Part shown: positions 6,794 through 14,160 of the stretch, one piece after another
Layout of the letters: each line of letters begins with the position of its first letter
How positions within the stretch are numbered: the stretch's first letter is position 1
Origin: Leptofilum sp050292445
Lineage (GTDB): Bacteria > Chloroflexota > Anaerolineae > Promineifilales > Promineifilaceae
Reading direction: 5' to 3'
NCBI GenBank assembly: GCA_050292445.1
Contig: JBNKLQ010000122.1
Coordinates: 1 to 17,329 of the forward strand
Length of the DNA stretch: 17,329 nucleotides
The notes under the pieces: generated by a model
Seen by the model: the letters and a program-made list of their open reading frames with translations, nothing else
Database searches by the model: none
Told to the model about the DNA's origin: nothing
Made by a program: the position numbers and the translations under genes

Positions 6794-8536
6794 TTACAAT
6801 CGTTTTTCGATTTGGTTTTCTAGCAGATTGATCATTTGGCCGACCATGTCGTGGTCATAGGCAAACTGGACGTTGGCAGTTTGGTACAGGGCTGGCAGCG
6901 ACTGCGTGCCGCCCTGCGCCAGCGCTCGCCGGTAATCCTCCACGGCTTGCGCCTGATCTTGCAGCGCATTGCGCCAGATTTGCAGCGCGCCCAGCTGAGC
7001 CAGCCCGTACTCGATGTAGTAAAATGGTTTACGGAAGATATGCTGCTTGCGGTGCCAGCCAGTGACCAGTACATCTTCAAAACCGCTGAAATCAATTTGC
7101 GGCAGGTAAATTTGCCACAGCTCCTGCCATTTGGCGTCGCATTTGGCGGCATCCACGGCGGCGTCGATGTGCAGGTAAGCCCAATGTTGGAAGGCATCGA
7201 CTACGGCCATGTAAGGCCAGAAGAGGATGATTTTTTCCAGGTGGCCTACAAACCAGCTGTCAGCCTCTCCTTTGCTGAAGAAGCCTTCGGCGGAGTGGCC
7301 TTCACTGTTGGCGAAGGGGCCTTCACTATTTTTAGTGATGTAGGGGGCGGTGAGCAGTTCCATGGCCATTGAAGCGACTTCGTTGAACTCCATCGGCGAT
7401 GCTTTTTGTGGCTGGTAAGCCAGCTTGTTGCGCTCGAAGTTGTGGAAGGCGTGGCCCGCTTCGTGGAACAGCGTGCGGATGTCGGCCCCGGTGCCGGTGC
7501 TGTTCATGAAGATAAACGGCCGTTCCGAAGCGGGGTAATTGGTGCAGTATGCGCCGGGGGCTTTGCCCTTGCGATTGGGCATATCCAGCAGCGATTCCTG
7601 GCACATGGTGTCGAAGTAGTTGCCCAATACCGGGTCTACCTGGTGGAAAATTGTGGCGGAGGTGCGGACGAGCTCGTCTGTGTTTCGGAACGGCCGTATC
7701 ACCGGCAGGGCAAAGGGGAACACATCGGCCCGCACATCCCAAGGGCGCAGCGTGTCCACGCCCAGTTTTTGCCGATAACGGTCATATACTTTGTTGGCAG
7801 CAGGCACCACCACATCGGCGATGGCTTGGTGGAAGGCGGCGGCATCGTCTGGCGTATAGTCGAACCGCTTTTTCTGCCGCCAGGTGTAGGCGCGAAAGTT
7901 AGGAAAACCGGCGTTCAGGGCTATCTGATGGCGCTGGGGCAGCAGCGCCGCCCATAACTCATTGAGCGCTTCCCGGTCTTCCAGGCGGCGTTGAGCCATC
8001 AGCTGCCAGCCGCGCTCGCGCAGGTCACGGTCCGGACTTTCTAGCCTGGTGGCCAGCTGGGTTAGCGTCAATTCTTCACCTTCCCATTCTACTGACTGGG
8101 AGCCGATGATGCGATTATACACCTGTCCGCTTTTTAGCTGTTCGCTGAGCAGAGGAATATTTTCTTCAGTGAACAGTTCCGCATCGGCCCGCATGTTACG
8201 CAGCGGGATTTCCAGCCCGTCTGGCTCTAGGCCGCTTGCCAACAAGCGTTTTTCAAGCTGATTTTCTGTTACCTGTGCCTGGGGAAAGATTTCATCAAGA
8301 TATTGGTTCATGGCGGCGTCAGCCACTTTGTCATTGGTGTCCAGGGTCGTGGCCACGCGCAGTCGGGCACCCATTTCATGCCGCAGCTGGGTGATCTGGC
8401 TCCAGTCAGCCAGCCATTGGTGAATCGTTTCGTTGGTTAACGGCCGTTCCTGCAAATCAGCATAAAAGGGTGCCATCTGCTCCCAAGTCCAGGTACTAAA
8501 TTCTTCGATTGTTGTGGGTAATTGGTTAAACATCAT
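6794..8536 (-). CDS. M3-family oligoendopeptidase (zinc metallopeptidase)
   Basis: The 580-residue product contains the zinc site of M3 (thimet/PepF) peptidases: TLFHEAGHAFHNF with His358, Glu359 and His362, and the third ligand Glu386 in EFNEVASMAMELL, 28 residues after the first His as in the family. The largely helical N-terminal half, the GAYC segment (328-331) and the PFIFMNSTGTG stretch before the zinc site also match PepF-like enzymes. It would cleave short peptides in the cytoplasm; there is no signal peptide. Two ATG codons lie in tandem (8536 and 8533). GGAGG is only 1 base from the first and 4 from the second, so translation may begin at the second. It has its own promoter (8608-8636) and ends before a REP-like element. 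Confidence 0.92.
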   Translation of the reverse strand: MMFNQLPTTIEEFSTWTWEQMAPFYADLQERPLTNETIHQWLADWSQITQLRHEMGARLRVATTLDTNDKVADAAMNQYLDEIFPQAQVTENQLEKRLLASGLEPDGLEIPLRNMRADAELFTEENIPLLSEQLKSGQVYNRIIGSQSVEWEGEELTLTQLATRLESPDRDLRERGWQLMAQRRLEDREALNELWAALLPQRHQIALNAGFPNFRAYTWRQKKRFDYTPDDAAAFHQAIADVVVPAANKVYDRYRQKLGVDTLRPWDVRADVFPFALPVIRPFRNTDELVRTSATIFHQVDPVLGNYFDTMCQESLLDMPNRKGKAPGAYCTNYPASERPFIFMNSTGTGADIRTLFHEAGHAFHNFERNKLAYQPQKASPMEFNEVASMAMELLTAPYITKNSEGPFANSEGHSAEGFFSKGEADSWFVGHLEKIILFWPYMAVVDAFQHWAYLHIDAAVDAAKCDAKWQELWQIYLPQIDFSGFEDVLVTGWHRKQHIFRKPFYYIEYGLAQLGALQIWRNALQDQAQAVEDYRRALAQGGTQSLPALYQTANVQFAYDHDMVGQMINLLENQIEKRL

Positions 8537-8607
8537 TCCTCCAAAGCGACTTTTTGATGCGACTATTTAATTGCAATCAATCATTTAAATAAATTCAAAT
8601 GATGAGG

Positions 8608-8636
8608 ATCATAAGTAGAAAAAGCTGAGTTGTCAA
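8608..8636 (-). promoter_or_regulatory. Sigma-70-type promoter of the M3 peptidase gene
   Basis: The minus strand reads TTGACA (8636-8631), a 17-base spacer, and TATGAT (8613-8608). Transcription would start near 8601 and give a leader of about 65 bases. A 7-bp inverted repeat, ATCATTT (8580-8586) / AAATGAT (8597-8603), lies at the expected start of the transcript. The -35 box is only 4 bases from the stop codon of the ABA4-like gene. Confidence 0.7.
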
Positions 8637-8640
8637 GGGT

Positions 8641-9090
8641 TTATGAATTTTCGGGAAGCGCTTCGCCGAAGGAACGGCCGTACCACAACAAAAAAAGAAT
8701 CAGGCCAAATGGTCCACTCATTAATGTGAAGAAAAGAGCGGGAATGCGCACCCAACCCGGTGCGTTGAAGCGGCGACATTGGCGAAAAATCCAGGCACCT
8801 GTGAACAAATCGAGGGCCAGCATGTGGGCCCAGCCTGCCAACGCGCCTTGAGGGCTGCTTAACCCGGTCCGCACGCCTTCCAGGGTCATGATGTCCAGCT
8901 TTACTTCGCCACCGCTGCTCTGGTCTTGACGCACGGCGTTGAGAATGGCCAGAACGTAATGGGCAGCCGCGATGCCCAGCAGGCTGCTGGAGCGGCTGGC
9001 GCGTTCGGTAAGCGGGTGGTTGGGGGCGAACATCATCCCCAGCCAGAGCGGCATGGGAAAGCTGTTGAGGTATTTAAAGAAGGTTTCCAT
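8641..9090 (-). CDS. ABA4-like (DUF4281) membrane protein
   Basis: The 149-residue product has four hydrophobic segments and the two signatures of the ABA4-like family: GWAHMLALDLFTGAWI (86-101) and FTLMSGPFGLILFLL (121-135). Plant ABA4 is needed to make neoxanthin; the bacterial relatives are not characterised. Here it follows a CrtD-like carotenoid desaturase gene with a gap of 31 bases and has a good AGGAGA ribosome site, so a role in carotenoid (xanthophyll) or other isoprenoid chemistry in the membrane is a reasonable inference. Length is usual for the family. It is the last gene of the minus-strand unit that starts near 12225. Confidence 0.85.
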   Translation of the reverse strand: METFFKYLNSFPMPLWLGMMFAPNHPLTERASRSSSLLGIAAAHYVLAILNAVRQDQSSGGEVKLDIMTLEGVRTGLSSPQGALAGWAHMLALDLFTGAWIFRQCRRFNAPGWVRIPALFFTLMSGPFGLILFLLWYGRSFGEALPENS

Positions 9091-9121
9091 TTTGGGTTCT
9101 CCTGTTTTAACGCAGAGAGGC

Positions 9122-10645
9122 TCAGGCTGTGTTTGGCTGGGATGGATTGGGCTGCCAAAGGCGAAACGGCCGTTTTTGCCAACTCACTCTTTCCACCAAT
9201 GCTGCCACCCGCATCCCGCCCAGCGTTACGCCAGCGGTGGATTGGCCAGGAAAGATTGAATCGCCTACCAGCCACACATTTTTAATGCCGGTAGACGGCC
9301 CACGCGCCTGCAAGAGCGATTTTTGAGGAAAGCCGCCGACCATGCCAGACGGCCGTCTGGTATAAAATTCAAACGTCACCGGCGTGCCGGGCAGCGTTAG
9401 CTCGATGGCTGAGCGCAGGCCGGGCAGGGCGATCTCGGCAGCGTTGAGTAAGCGTTCTGTGTAATCGTCGCGGCGGGCGTGGTAAGCACCTTTGTCGCCG
9501 TGGCGCAGCTGCCACCAGGGGGCAATCGCCGTGTGGGTGGAAAGCGTCAGGGCGCGATGACCTGCTGGTGCGCGGCTGCTGTCTGCTGGATCAGACAGTG
9601 AAACAAAGACGGAATTGCCTTCGCCCAACGGCCGTTCTGCGTTCACAATTATTTGGTGGTGGTTTGTGCTGCTCTGCGGCAGTTTGGCGGCATCGATCCC
9701 CAGATAAAGGGTAAATGCGCCCCAGGTCGCTTCCCGTTGGCGCACTTCACGAGCCAATTGACGTGGTGTGTTTTCGCCCAGCAAATCACGCAGCGCCCAC
9801 GGCGTGAGGTTGGCCACGATGTTGTCTGCTTCCAGGTGTAAGCCTTTGTTTGTGATGGCGGCAACTGCACGGCCGTTTTTCATTTCGATTTGCGTCACTT
9901 GCTGACGGAACAACACCTCACCACCGTTTTGCCGAATCCAGTTGACTAGCGTATCCGCCAGCGCGCCGATGCCGCCCTGAACGTGATTCACGCCACGTCG
10001 GGGCAGGTCCAGCGCGGCGCTGCCGTAAAGCGCGTTGGCTTGCTGGCTGGTGGTTTGGGCCGAGATGAGCAGCTGGGCGTCCAAAAAAGCGCGGAACATC
10101 GGATCATCATTGGGTGCCAGGCTGCCAATTGTGCGCAGTAGATAAGGCATGGCGTGCAAAGTTGCTGGGCGTACAGCGCGGGCCAGTGTGTAAATGTCGT
10201 GTAGCGATTCTGGTGGCCAGGGAAACGGCCGTGACGACACATCCCAGGCAAGTTCGGCCAACATTTCCAGCTTTTGCCATAATGGTTCTGTGTTGGGGAA
10301 GGCGGCTTGACGCTCCGCTTGCCACTGCTGCGGGTCGGCCCATTGGGTGACGGTACGGCCGTTTGGCAAATGCACCATCCAGGCCGGGTCAACGGGGTGG
10401 ACGGGCCAGGTTAACCCCAGCGCTTCCGCCACGCGGGCATGTGGCCCACCCGGCGAAAAACCTCCGGCCAGCGTCGCCCCAGCATCAAAGCGATACTTTT
10501 TGTGGTAAAAGGTTCCGGCACTGCCACCGGGGTAAACGTGCGCTTCCAGCACGGTCACGCGATGCCCCGCTTTGAGCAGCAGCGCACCAGCAGTCAGTCC
10601 ACCAATGCCTGCACCGATCACGAGGGTGTGGGGTGATTTGTTCAT
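9122..10645 (-). CDS. CrtI/CrtD-type FAD-dependent desaturase or isomerase (closest in style to CrtD)
   Basis: From the ATG at 10645 the product has 507 residues. The N-terminus has the FAD-binding Rossmann motif LVIGAGIGGLTAG (8-20) with Glu34 at the end of the second strand, then YPGGSAGTFYHKKYRFDAGAT. The C-terminus has the NVWLVGDSIFPGQSTAGV signature (456-473) of the CrtI family, which closes the FAD site. Details such as the RFDAGATLAGGFSPGG segment and ADPQQWQAERQ recall C-3',4'-desaturases (CrtD) as I remember them, rather than phytoene desaturase, but CrtISO-like activity is possible. The frame is open to a GTG at 10699; the extra 18 codons are repeat-derived (TGCAAGT units), so I prefer the ATG although no clear ribosome site precedes it. 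ABA4-like and DUF1295 neighbours fit isoprenoid chemistry. Confidence 0.85.
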   Translation of the reverse strand: MNKSPHTLVIGAGIGGLTAGALLLKAGHRVTVLEAHVYPGGSAGTFYHKKYRFDAGATLAGGFSPGGPHARVAEALGLTWPVHPVDPAWMVHLPNGRTVTQWADPQQWQAERQAAFPNTEPLWQKLEMLAELAWDVSSRPFPWPPESLHDIYTLARAVRPATLHAMPYLLRTIGSLAPNDDPMFRAFLDAQLLISAQTTSQQANALYGSAALDLPRRGVNHVQGGIGALADTLVNWIRQNGGEVLFRQQVTQIEMKNGRAVAAITNKGLHLEADNIVANLTPWALRDLLGENTPRQLAREVRQREATWGAFTLYLGIDAAKLPQSSTNHHQIIVNAERPLGEGNSVFVSLSDPADSSRAPAGHRALTLSTHTAIAPWWQLRHGDKGAYHARRDDYTERLLNAAEIALPGLRSAIELTLPGTPVTFEFYTRRPSGMVGGFPQKSLLQARGPSTGIKNVWLVGDSIFPGQSTAGVTLGGMRVAALVERVSWQKRPFRLWQPNPSQPNTA

Positions 10646-10654
10646 AATTTTGTC

Positions 10655-10720
10655 TGCAAGTGTGCAAGTAGGCGAGTTTGCAAGTGAGTAACTTTTCACT
10701 TTTTACTTATCACTTTTCAT
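10655..10720. repeat. Simple direct repeats between the DUF1295 and CrtD-like genes
   Basis: Three TGCAAGTG/A units (10655-10662, 10663-10670, 10679-10686) are followed by an ACTTTT/CACTTTT-rich stretch (10691-10719). The block fills the whole gap between the two genes and masks any ribosome site for the downstream gene. Confidence 0.6.
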
Positions 10721-11506
10721 TCATTTGCTCGTCTTTGGAAACCAAGGGAAAAACGCATTTGTGTTTTTCACATATGCTTCGTAACCTGGCTTGCTCTTCT
10801 TGAGTCCTTTTTCCAGCAGCGCGACACCGGAGACGCGGATGATGAGTACCGTCATGAGAACCGCGCCAAGGGCGGGCAAAATGGAGCCAGCCGCCAATGA
10901 AAAAAGGGCAAAGCTCCACCAAACGGCCGAATCGCCAAAGTAATTGGGATGGCGTGTGTAACGCCAAAAGCCAGTGGTGAGCAGCTTGCCTTTGTTGGCC
11001 GGATTGGCCTTGAAACGAGCCAGTTGGAAGTCGCCCCCAGCCTCAAACGCAAAGCCAATGAGGAAAACGGCCGTAGCCAGATAATCCAATATGTTTAACC
11101 CGTTGCCCTGAATTTGCGCTCCCAGCAGTGGCGTAGAAACCAATGCCATCAGCACCCCTTGCAGCAAAAAGACCTGGAAGAAGCTAAACCACCAGTACCG
11201 TTCCGGCCCATACTTTTGGCGGAAGTTTTGGTAGCGGTAATCTTCGCCGTGCCCCCAGTTGCGCCAGAGCAGGTAAATGGAAAGGCGTAACCCCCAAATG
11301 GTAGCCAGCACGGTAACCAGCAGTTTGCGCGTATCCAAACCGCCGTCTGTTTGGGTGAAGTAGACCCAGGCCAAAATGACAAAGCCGGTTCCCCAAAACG
11401 GATCGACGATGCTGGCATTTTTCAGATAGACGCTGAGCAGCCACAGCAGCGTCAACGCGATCATGACGGTTAAAAAGCCAGTGCCCCAAATTGCAAAAAA
11501 TGACAT
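10721..11506 (-). CDS. DUF1295 membrane protein (steroid 5-alpha-reductase-like family)
   Basis: The 261-residue product has six or so hydrophobic segments. It carries the family marks: SIVDPFWG (32-39), a basic inner segment RNWGHGEDYRYQNFR (82-96), and the signature TTGFWRYTRHPNYFGD (177-192), close to the C-terminal NADPH/cofactor-binding region of steroid 5-alpha-reductase-like and isoprenylcysteine methyltransferase-like proteins. Function in bacteria is mostly unassigned; reduction or methylation of a lipid or isoprenoid is the usual guess. The ATG has a GAGAGG site 5 bases upstream. It lies between the SRPBCC gene (87-base gap with a paired palindrome) and the CrtD-like gene (75-base gap), all on the minus strand. 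Confidence 0.88.
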   Translation of the reverse strand: MSFFAIWGTGFLTVMIALTLLWLLSVYLKNASIVDPFWGTGFVILAWVYFTQTDGGLDTRKLLVTVLATIWGLRLSIYLLWRNWGHGEDYRYQNFRQKYGPERYWWFSFFQVFLLQGVLMALVSTPLLGAQIQGNGLNILDYLATAVFLIGFAFEAGGDFQLARFKANPANKGKLLTTGFWRYTRHPNYFGDSAVWWSFALFSLAAGSILPALGAVLMTVLIIRVSGVALLEKGLKKSKPGYEAYVKNTNAFFPWFPKTSK

Positions 11507-11523
11507 ATTTACCTCTCAAAGTA

Positions 11524-11582
11524 AGGACTGGCAGTCCTCGCCTAGTTGTCCAAACGAATGAGCATACTCAAGACTGCCAGTC
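11524..11582. repeat. Paired palindrome element, copy B
   Basis: AGGACTGGCAGTCCT (11524-11538; 7-bp arms, one central base) is followed, with centres 46 bp apart, by GACTGCCAGTC (11572-11582; 5-bp arms). Palindrome type, order (central G, then central C) and spacing match the element at 3005-3067, while the DNA between the palindromes is not clearly similar. It sits between the SRPBCC and DUF1295 genes. Confidence 0.7.
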
Positions 11583-11593
11583 CCGCTCATCTG

Positions 11594-12085
11594 TTAACTT
11601 GGTGCTGATAAATTGTGGTTGGAAACGGCCGTTTTTTGTTGTTGCTTGCGGACATGCCAACGGGTGAGCCATTTGCGAGCAGTGAACAGGCCAACCAGGC
11701 CAGCTTTGTTGAAGAGTAGCCGGGTAAATAGGCCGGGCAGCCCCGGTTTGTGACTGTATTTGATATGTTCGTGGACCTGGGTTGTTTGAGGCGATACGGC
11801 CGTAAACCGGTGGGTATGCTGCCAATGCTTGAGCGGGCCTCGTGCCTGCGTGTCGGTGAAGCCGTTGCTGGATACGTTGGAATGAATGGCCAGCCAGCGC
11901 AGCGGCAGCGGGCCAAACCAGAGCGTGAATTCGGCCTCGGAGCCTTCACCTAGCGGTTCAAAGCGATGAATTTGCACAAAGATGGGCGGCGGCGACAGCT
12001 TTTTGAGGATGCGGGTGTCGTGGTGGAAGTTGGATACGGCCGTAGCTGGTGCATCTACTGTAAATTTAAAATCGAATACAGGCAT
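11594..12085 (-). CDS. SRPBCC-superfamily ligand-binding protein
   Basis: The 163-residue product begins MPVFDFKFTVDAPATAVSNF and continues with a predicted helix and a run of strands (FEPLGEGSEAEFTLWFGPLPLRW, HRFTAVSPQTTQVHEHIKYS) that follow the START/Bet v 1-like pattern of the SRPBCC family (polyketide cyclase/dehydrase group). The C-terminal helix ends in a basic, Gln-rich tail. Such proteins bind hydrophobic ligands in a cavity. The neighbouring carotenoid-type genes make an isoprenoid ligand conceivable, but that is inference. Its AAGGAG ribosome site overlaps the stop of the 41-aa gene upstream (14-base gap), so they form one unit. Three octamers lie in it (11625, 11796, 12036), all read as Thr-Ala-Val. 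Confidence 0.72.
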   Translation of the reverse strand: MPVFDFKFTVDAPATAVSNFHHDTRILKKLSPPPIFVQIHRFEPLGEGSEAEFTLWFGPLPLRWLAIHSNVSSNGFTDTQARGPLKHWQHTHRFTAVSPQTTQVHEHIKYSHKPGLPGLFTRLLFNKAGLVGLFTARKWLTRWHVRKQQQKTAVSNHNLSAPS

Positions 12086-12099
12086 GGTTGTGTTGCTCC

Positions 12100-12225
12100 T
12101 TAAATTAGATCCAACTGCCCAGTATGACCTTCATCATACGCAGTTAGAATGCGTTTGGCGACTTTTTCTGGCAAGGCCTGGCTAATGCCGCCGCTAACGT
12201 CCCGAATCATTGCTGTTTTGCTCAT
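12100..12225 (-). CDS. Small 41-residue protein of unknown function
   Basis: The ATG at 12225 is preceded by GGAGG with 9 bases spacing and by a strong promoter whose start point would lie about 19 bases upstream. The product begins MSKTAMIRDVSGGISQALPE and ends AYDEGHTGQLDLI. It is soluble, with no signal peptide or membrane helix, and mildly amphipathic in the middle (VAKRILTAYDE). I do not recognise a family. The same frame is open to an ATG at 12312, but that lies upstream of the promoter and cannot be used by this transcript. The stop overlaps the ribosome site of the SRPBCC gene, so it is the leading gene of that unit. Confidence 0.65.
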   Translation of the reverse strand: MSKTAMIRDVSGGISQALPEKVAKRILTAYDEGHTGQLDLI

Positions 12226-12250
12226 AGAAGAATACCTCCGATATGACAAA

Positions 12251-12278
12251 ATTATACCATTTGCACAGTTTTTGTCAA
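12251..12278 (-). promoter_or_regulatory. Strong sigma-70-type promoter of the small protein/SRPBCC/DUF1295/CrtD/ABA4 unit
   Basis: The minus strand reads TTGACA (12278-12273), a 16-base spacer, and TATAAT (12256-12251). Both hexamers are perfect. Transcription would start near 12244, giving a leader of about 19 bases that holds the GGAGG site of the 41-aa gene. No other convincing promoter appears before 8640 on this strand. Confidence 0.8.
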
Positions 12279-12323
12279 TATATTGCGATAAAAAATGTAC
12301 GCTTTCATCCATTTAACCTTGAC

Positions 12324-12367
12324 AAAAAATGAATGCACCCTGGTATCAGCCAGAGTGCATTCATTTT
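12324..12367 (-). terminator. Rho-independent terminator of the FAS1 lipoprotein gene
   Basis: The stem is AAAATGAATGCAC (12326-12338) with GTGCATTCATTTT (12355-12367), then a C/A mismatch, then CTGG/CCAG, and a 6-base loop. On the minus strand the hairpin is followed by a run of six T (12329-12324). It lies 45 bases after the stop codon at 12412. The plus side ends in only four T, so it may work weakly in the other direction too. Confidence 0.82.
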
Positions 12368-12411
12368 AGAAGGAGAAATGCTTAAGCGAATTTTTAGAGA
12401 GAGTTTGCTTT

Positions 12412-13860
12412 TTACGATTGTGGTAGCAAGACAGCATCAATAACGTGAACAATGCCATTAGAGGCTTGAATATCGGTGATGATGACCTGTACCGTATCGT
12501 TCAGGAAAACGTTGCCATCAGTAATGGTGATGGTTATTTCTTCGCCAGAGAGTGTCGTGGCTGAATCCAGCGTCACAACAGTTTCGGCGAGAACAGCACC
12601 TTCAATAACGTGGTAAAGCAGGATGTTGGTCAGTGCACCTTCCGGGTCTTCCAGCAAGGTGGCGACAGTGCCTTCAGGCAGAGCGGCAAAGGCGTCGTCG
12701 GTGGGGGCAAAGACGGTGAATGCGCCTTCACCCGCCAGGGTTTCGGCCAGGCCAGCGGCTTCCAAAGCGGCGACCAGGGTGGTGAAACGGCCGTCTTCAA
12801 CCGCAATTTCAGTGATGGAAGGTGCATCCGTCATTTCTTCATCTGCGGCAGCACTCATGCTGGAGGGTAGCAGAACACCATCAATCACGTGAATGATGCC
12901 GTTGGAAGCAGCAATGTCGGTGATGATGACTTGAACAGAATCATTCAGAATGACACTGCCATCTTCCACAGCAATGGTGATGTCTTCACCTTGTAGCGTA
13001 GTGGCGGATTCTAGTGTGACTACAGTTTCGGCGGGGACGGTGCCTTCAGCAACGTGGTAAAGCAAAATGTCGGTGAGTGCGCCTTCTGGGTCTTCCAGCA
13101 GGGTGGCAACAGTACCTTCAGGCAAGGTGGCAAAGGCATCGTCGGTGGGCGCAAAGACAGTGAATGCACCTTCACCCGCCAGGGTTTCGGCCAGGCCAGC
13201 GGCTTCTAAAGCGGCGACCAAGGTGGTGAAACGGCCGTCTTCAACCGCAATTTCGGTAATGGATGGGATTTCTTCTGCTGCGCTCATGCTGGGGGGCAGC
13301 AAGACGGCATCAATGACGTGAATGACACCATTAGATGCTTCAATGTCGGTTATGATGACCTGAACAGTGTCGTTGAGAAAGACGTTGCCATCTGCAACGG
13401 TAATGCTTACATCTTCGCTTTGCAGCGTCGTGGCAGATTCCAAAGTAACTACAGTTTCAGCCATCACTGCACCACCAACGACGTGGTAAAGCAGTACGTC
13501 GGTCAAGGCACCTTCGGGGTCTTCCAGCAGGCTGGCGACAGTTCCCTCAGGTAGTGCGGCAAAGGCATCGTCAGTGGGGGCAAATACAGTGAATTCCCCT
13601 TCACCAGCGAGTGTTTCGGCCAGACCCGCCGCTTCAAGGGCGGTGACCAGGGTGGTGAAACGGCCGTCTGTTACTGCAATGTCTACGATGGAGTTCATCT
13701 CTTCTTCTTCCATCTCTTCTTCCATTGCTTCTTCTGCTTCTTCAGTGGGGGCGGCAGTTGGCTCGATGGTAGGCTCTGGTGTTGCTTCTTCGCTGCCACC
13801 GCAGGCTGCCAGCAATAGGCCAAAAATGAGCAATAGGGCGAACATTTTTAGATTTTTCAT
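12412..13860 (-). CDS. Lipoprotein with three tandem fasciclin (FAS1) domains
   Basis: The 482-residue product has a lipoprotein signal peptide (LLLAACGG, lipidated Cys20) and a Pro/Thr/Glu-rich, then strongly acidic linker (about 24-54). Three FAS1 domains follow at about 57-190, 199-333 and 347-481. Each holds the H1 motif FTVFAPTDDAFA and the H2-like region NGVIHVIDAVLLP, with the YHV box in between. FAS1 domains mediate adhesion or matrix interactions on the cell surface. The repeat units are 143 and 148 residues apart, nearly identical in protein and very similar in DNA, which points to recent internal duplication. Each copy has an ACGGCCGT octamer at the same codons (Asp-Gly-Arg 65, 208, 356). 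The gene stands alone and ends in a hairpin terminator. Confidence 0.93.
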   Translation of the reverse strand: MKNLKMFALLLIFGLLLAACGGSEEATPEPTIEPTAAPTEEAEEAMEEEMEEEEMNSIVDIAVTDGRFTTLVTALEAAGLAETLAGEGEFTVFAPTDDAFAALPEGTVASLLEDPEGALTDVLLYHVVGGAVMAETVVTLESATTLQSEDVSITVADGNVFLNDTVQVIITDIEASNGVIHVIDAVLLPPSMSAAEEIPSITEIAVEDGRFTTLVAALEAAGLAETLAGEGAFTVFAPTDDAFATLPEGTVATLLEDPEGALTDILLYHVAEGTVPAETVVTLESATTLQGEDITIAVEDGSVILNDSVQVIITDIAASNGIIHVIDGVLLPSSMSAAADEEMTDAPSITEIAVEDGRFTTLVAALEAAGLAETLAGEGAFTVFAPTDDAFAALPEGTVATLLEDPEGALTNILLYHVIEGAVLAETVVTLDSATTLSGEEITITITDGNVFLNDTVQVIITDIQASNGIVHVIDAVLLPQS

Positions 13861-14160
13861 GATTTTCTTCTACTCCATTTATATGTGGACACGTTGATTG
13901 GATTGCGTGATTGTGTCCATAAATTTGTTATTAAAAGCATCAATCTTGCACGCACAAGAATGGCTTAGATGTTTAGTGAGCCAAAGGTTTTGTCCACTAT
14001 TTGCACAGAATTATAGCATGGTACCGTACTTGTGCGCGTTTTGTACTGGTTTTGTTAAGGTTTGGCTCATAAATGGAATGAAGACAGGAGGGAAGTGATG
14101 CGTGATTTGTAACGCGTACACAGCGTCTCATCACGTGTCATGCGTCACGCATCACGTTTT
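13861..14160. other. 300-base intergenic region upstream of the FAS1 lipoprotein gene
   Basis: No gene is supported. It must hold the promoter of the lipoprotein gene, but I see no clear -35/-10 pair. A 7-bp inverted repeat TGGACAC (13886-13892) / GTGTCCA (13913-13919) lies 26-59 bases before the ATG and could be an operator. The left-to-right end carries a palindrome-rich stretch (separate entry). Confidence 0.5.

Noticed and set aside
7406..7957. Open plus-strand frame of 183 codons inside the M3 peptidase gene
   Set aside because: Antisense to the zinc-site region of a clear peptidase; no ribosome site or recognisable domain.
12226..12312. 29-codon N-terminal extension of the small protein, starting at the ATG at 12312
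   Set aside because: The strong promoter at 12251-12278 lies inside the extension, so the transcript cannot include it; the ATG at 12225 has the ribosome site.
12378..12443. Plus-strand 21-codon frame (MLKRIFRES...) with AGGAG just before its ATG
   Set aside because: It runs into the antisense of the lipoprotein gene, has no promoter in view, and lies beyond a terminator hairpin; chance is the simplest reading.
14000..14015. TATAAT on the minus strand (14010-14015) as the promoter of the FAS1 lipoprotein gene
   Set aside because: No -35 hexamer at 16-18 bp, and it would give a leader of about 140 bases; kept only as a weak possibility.
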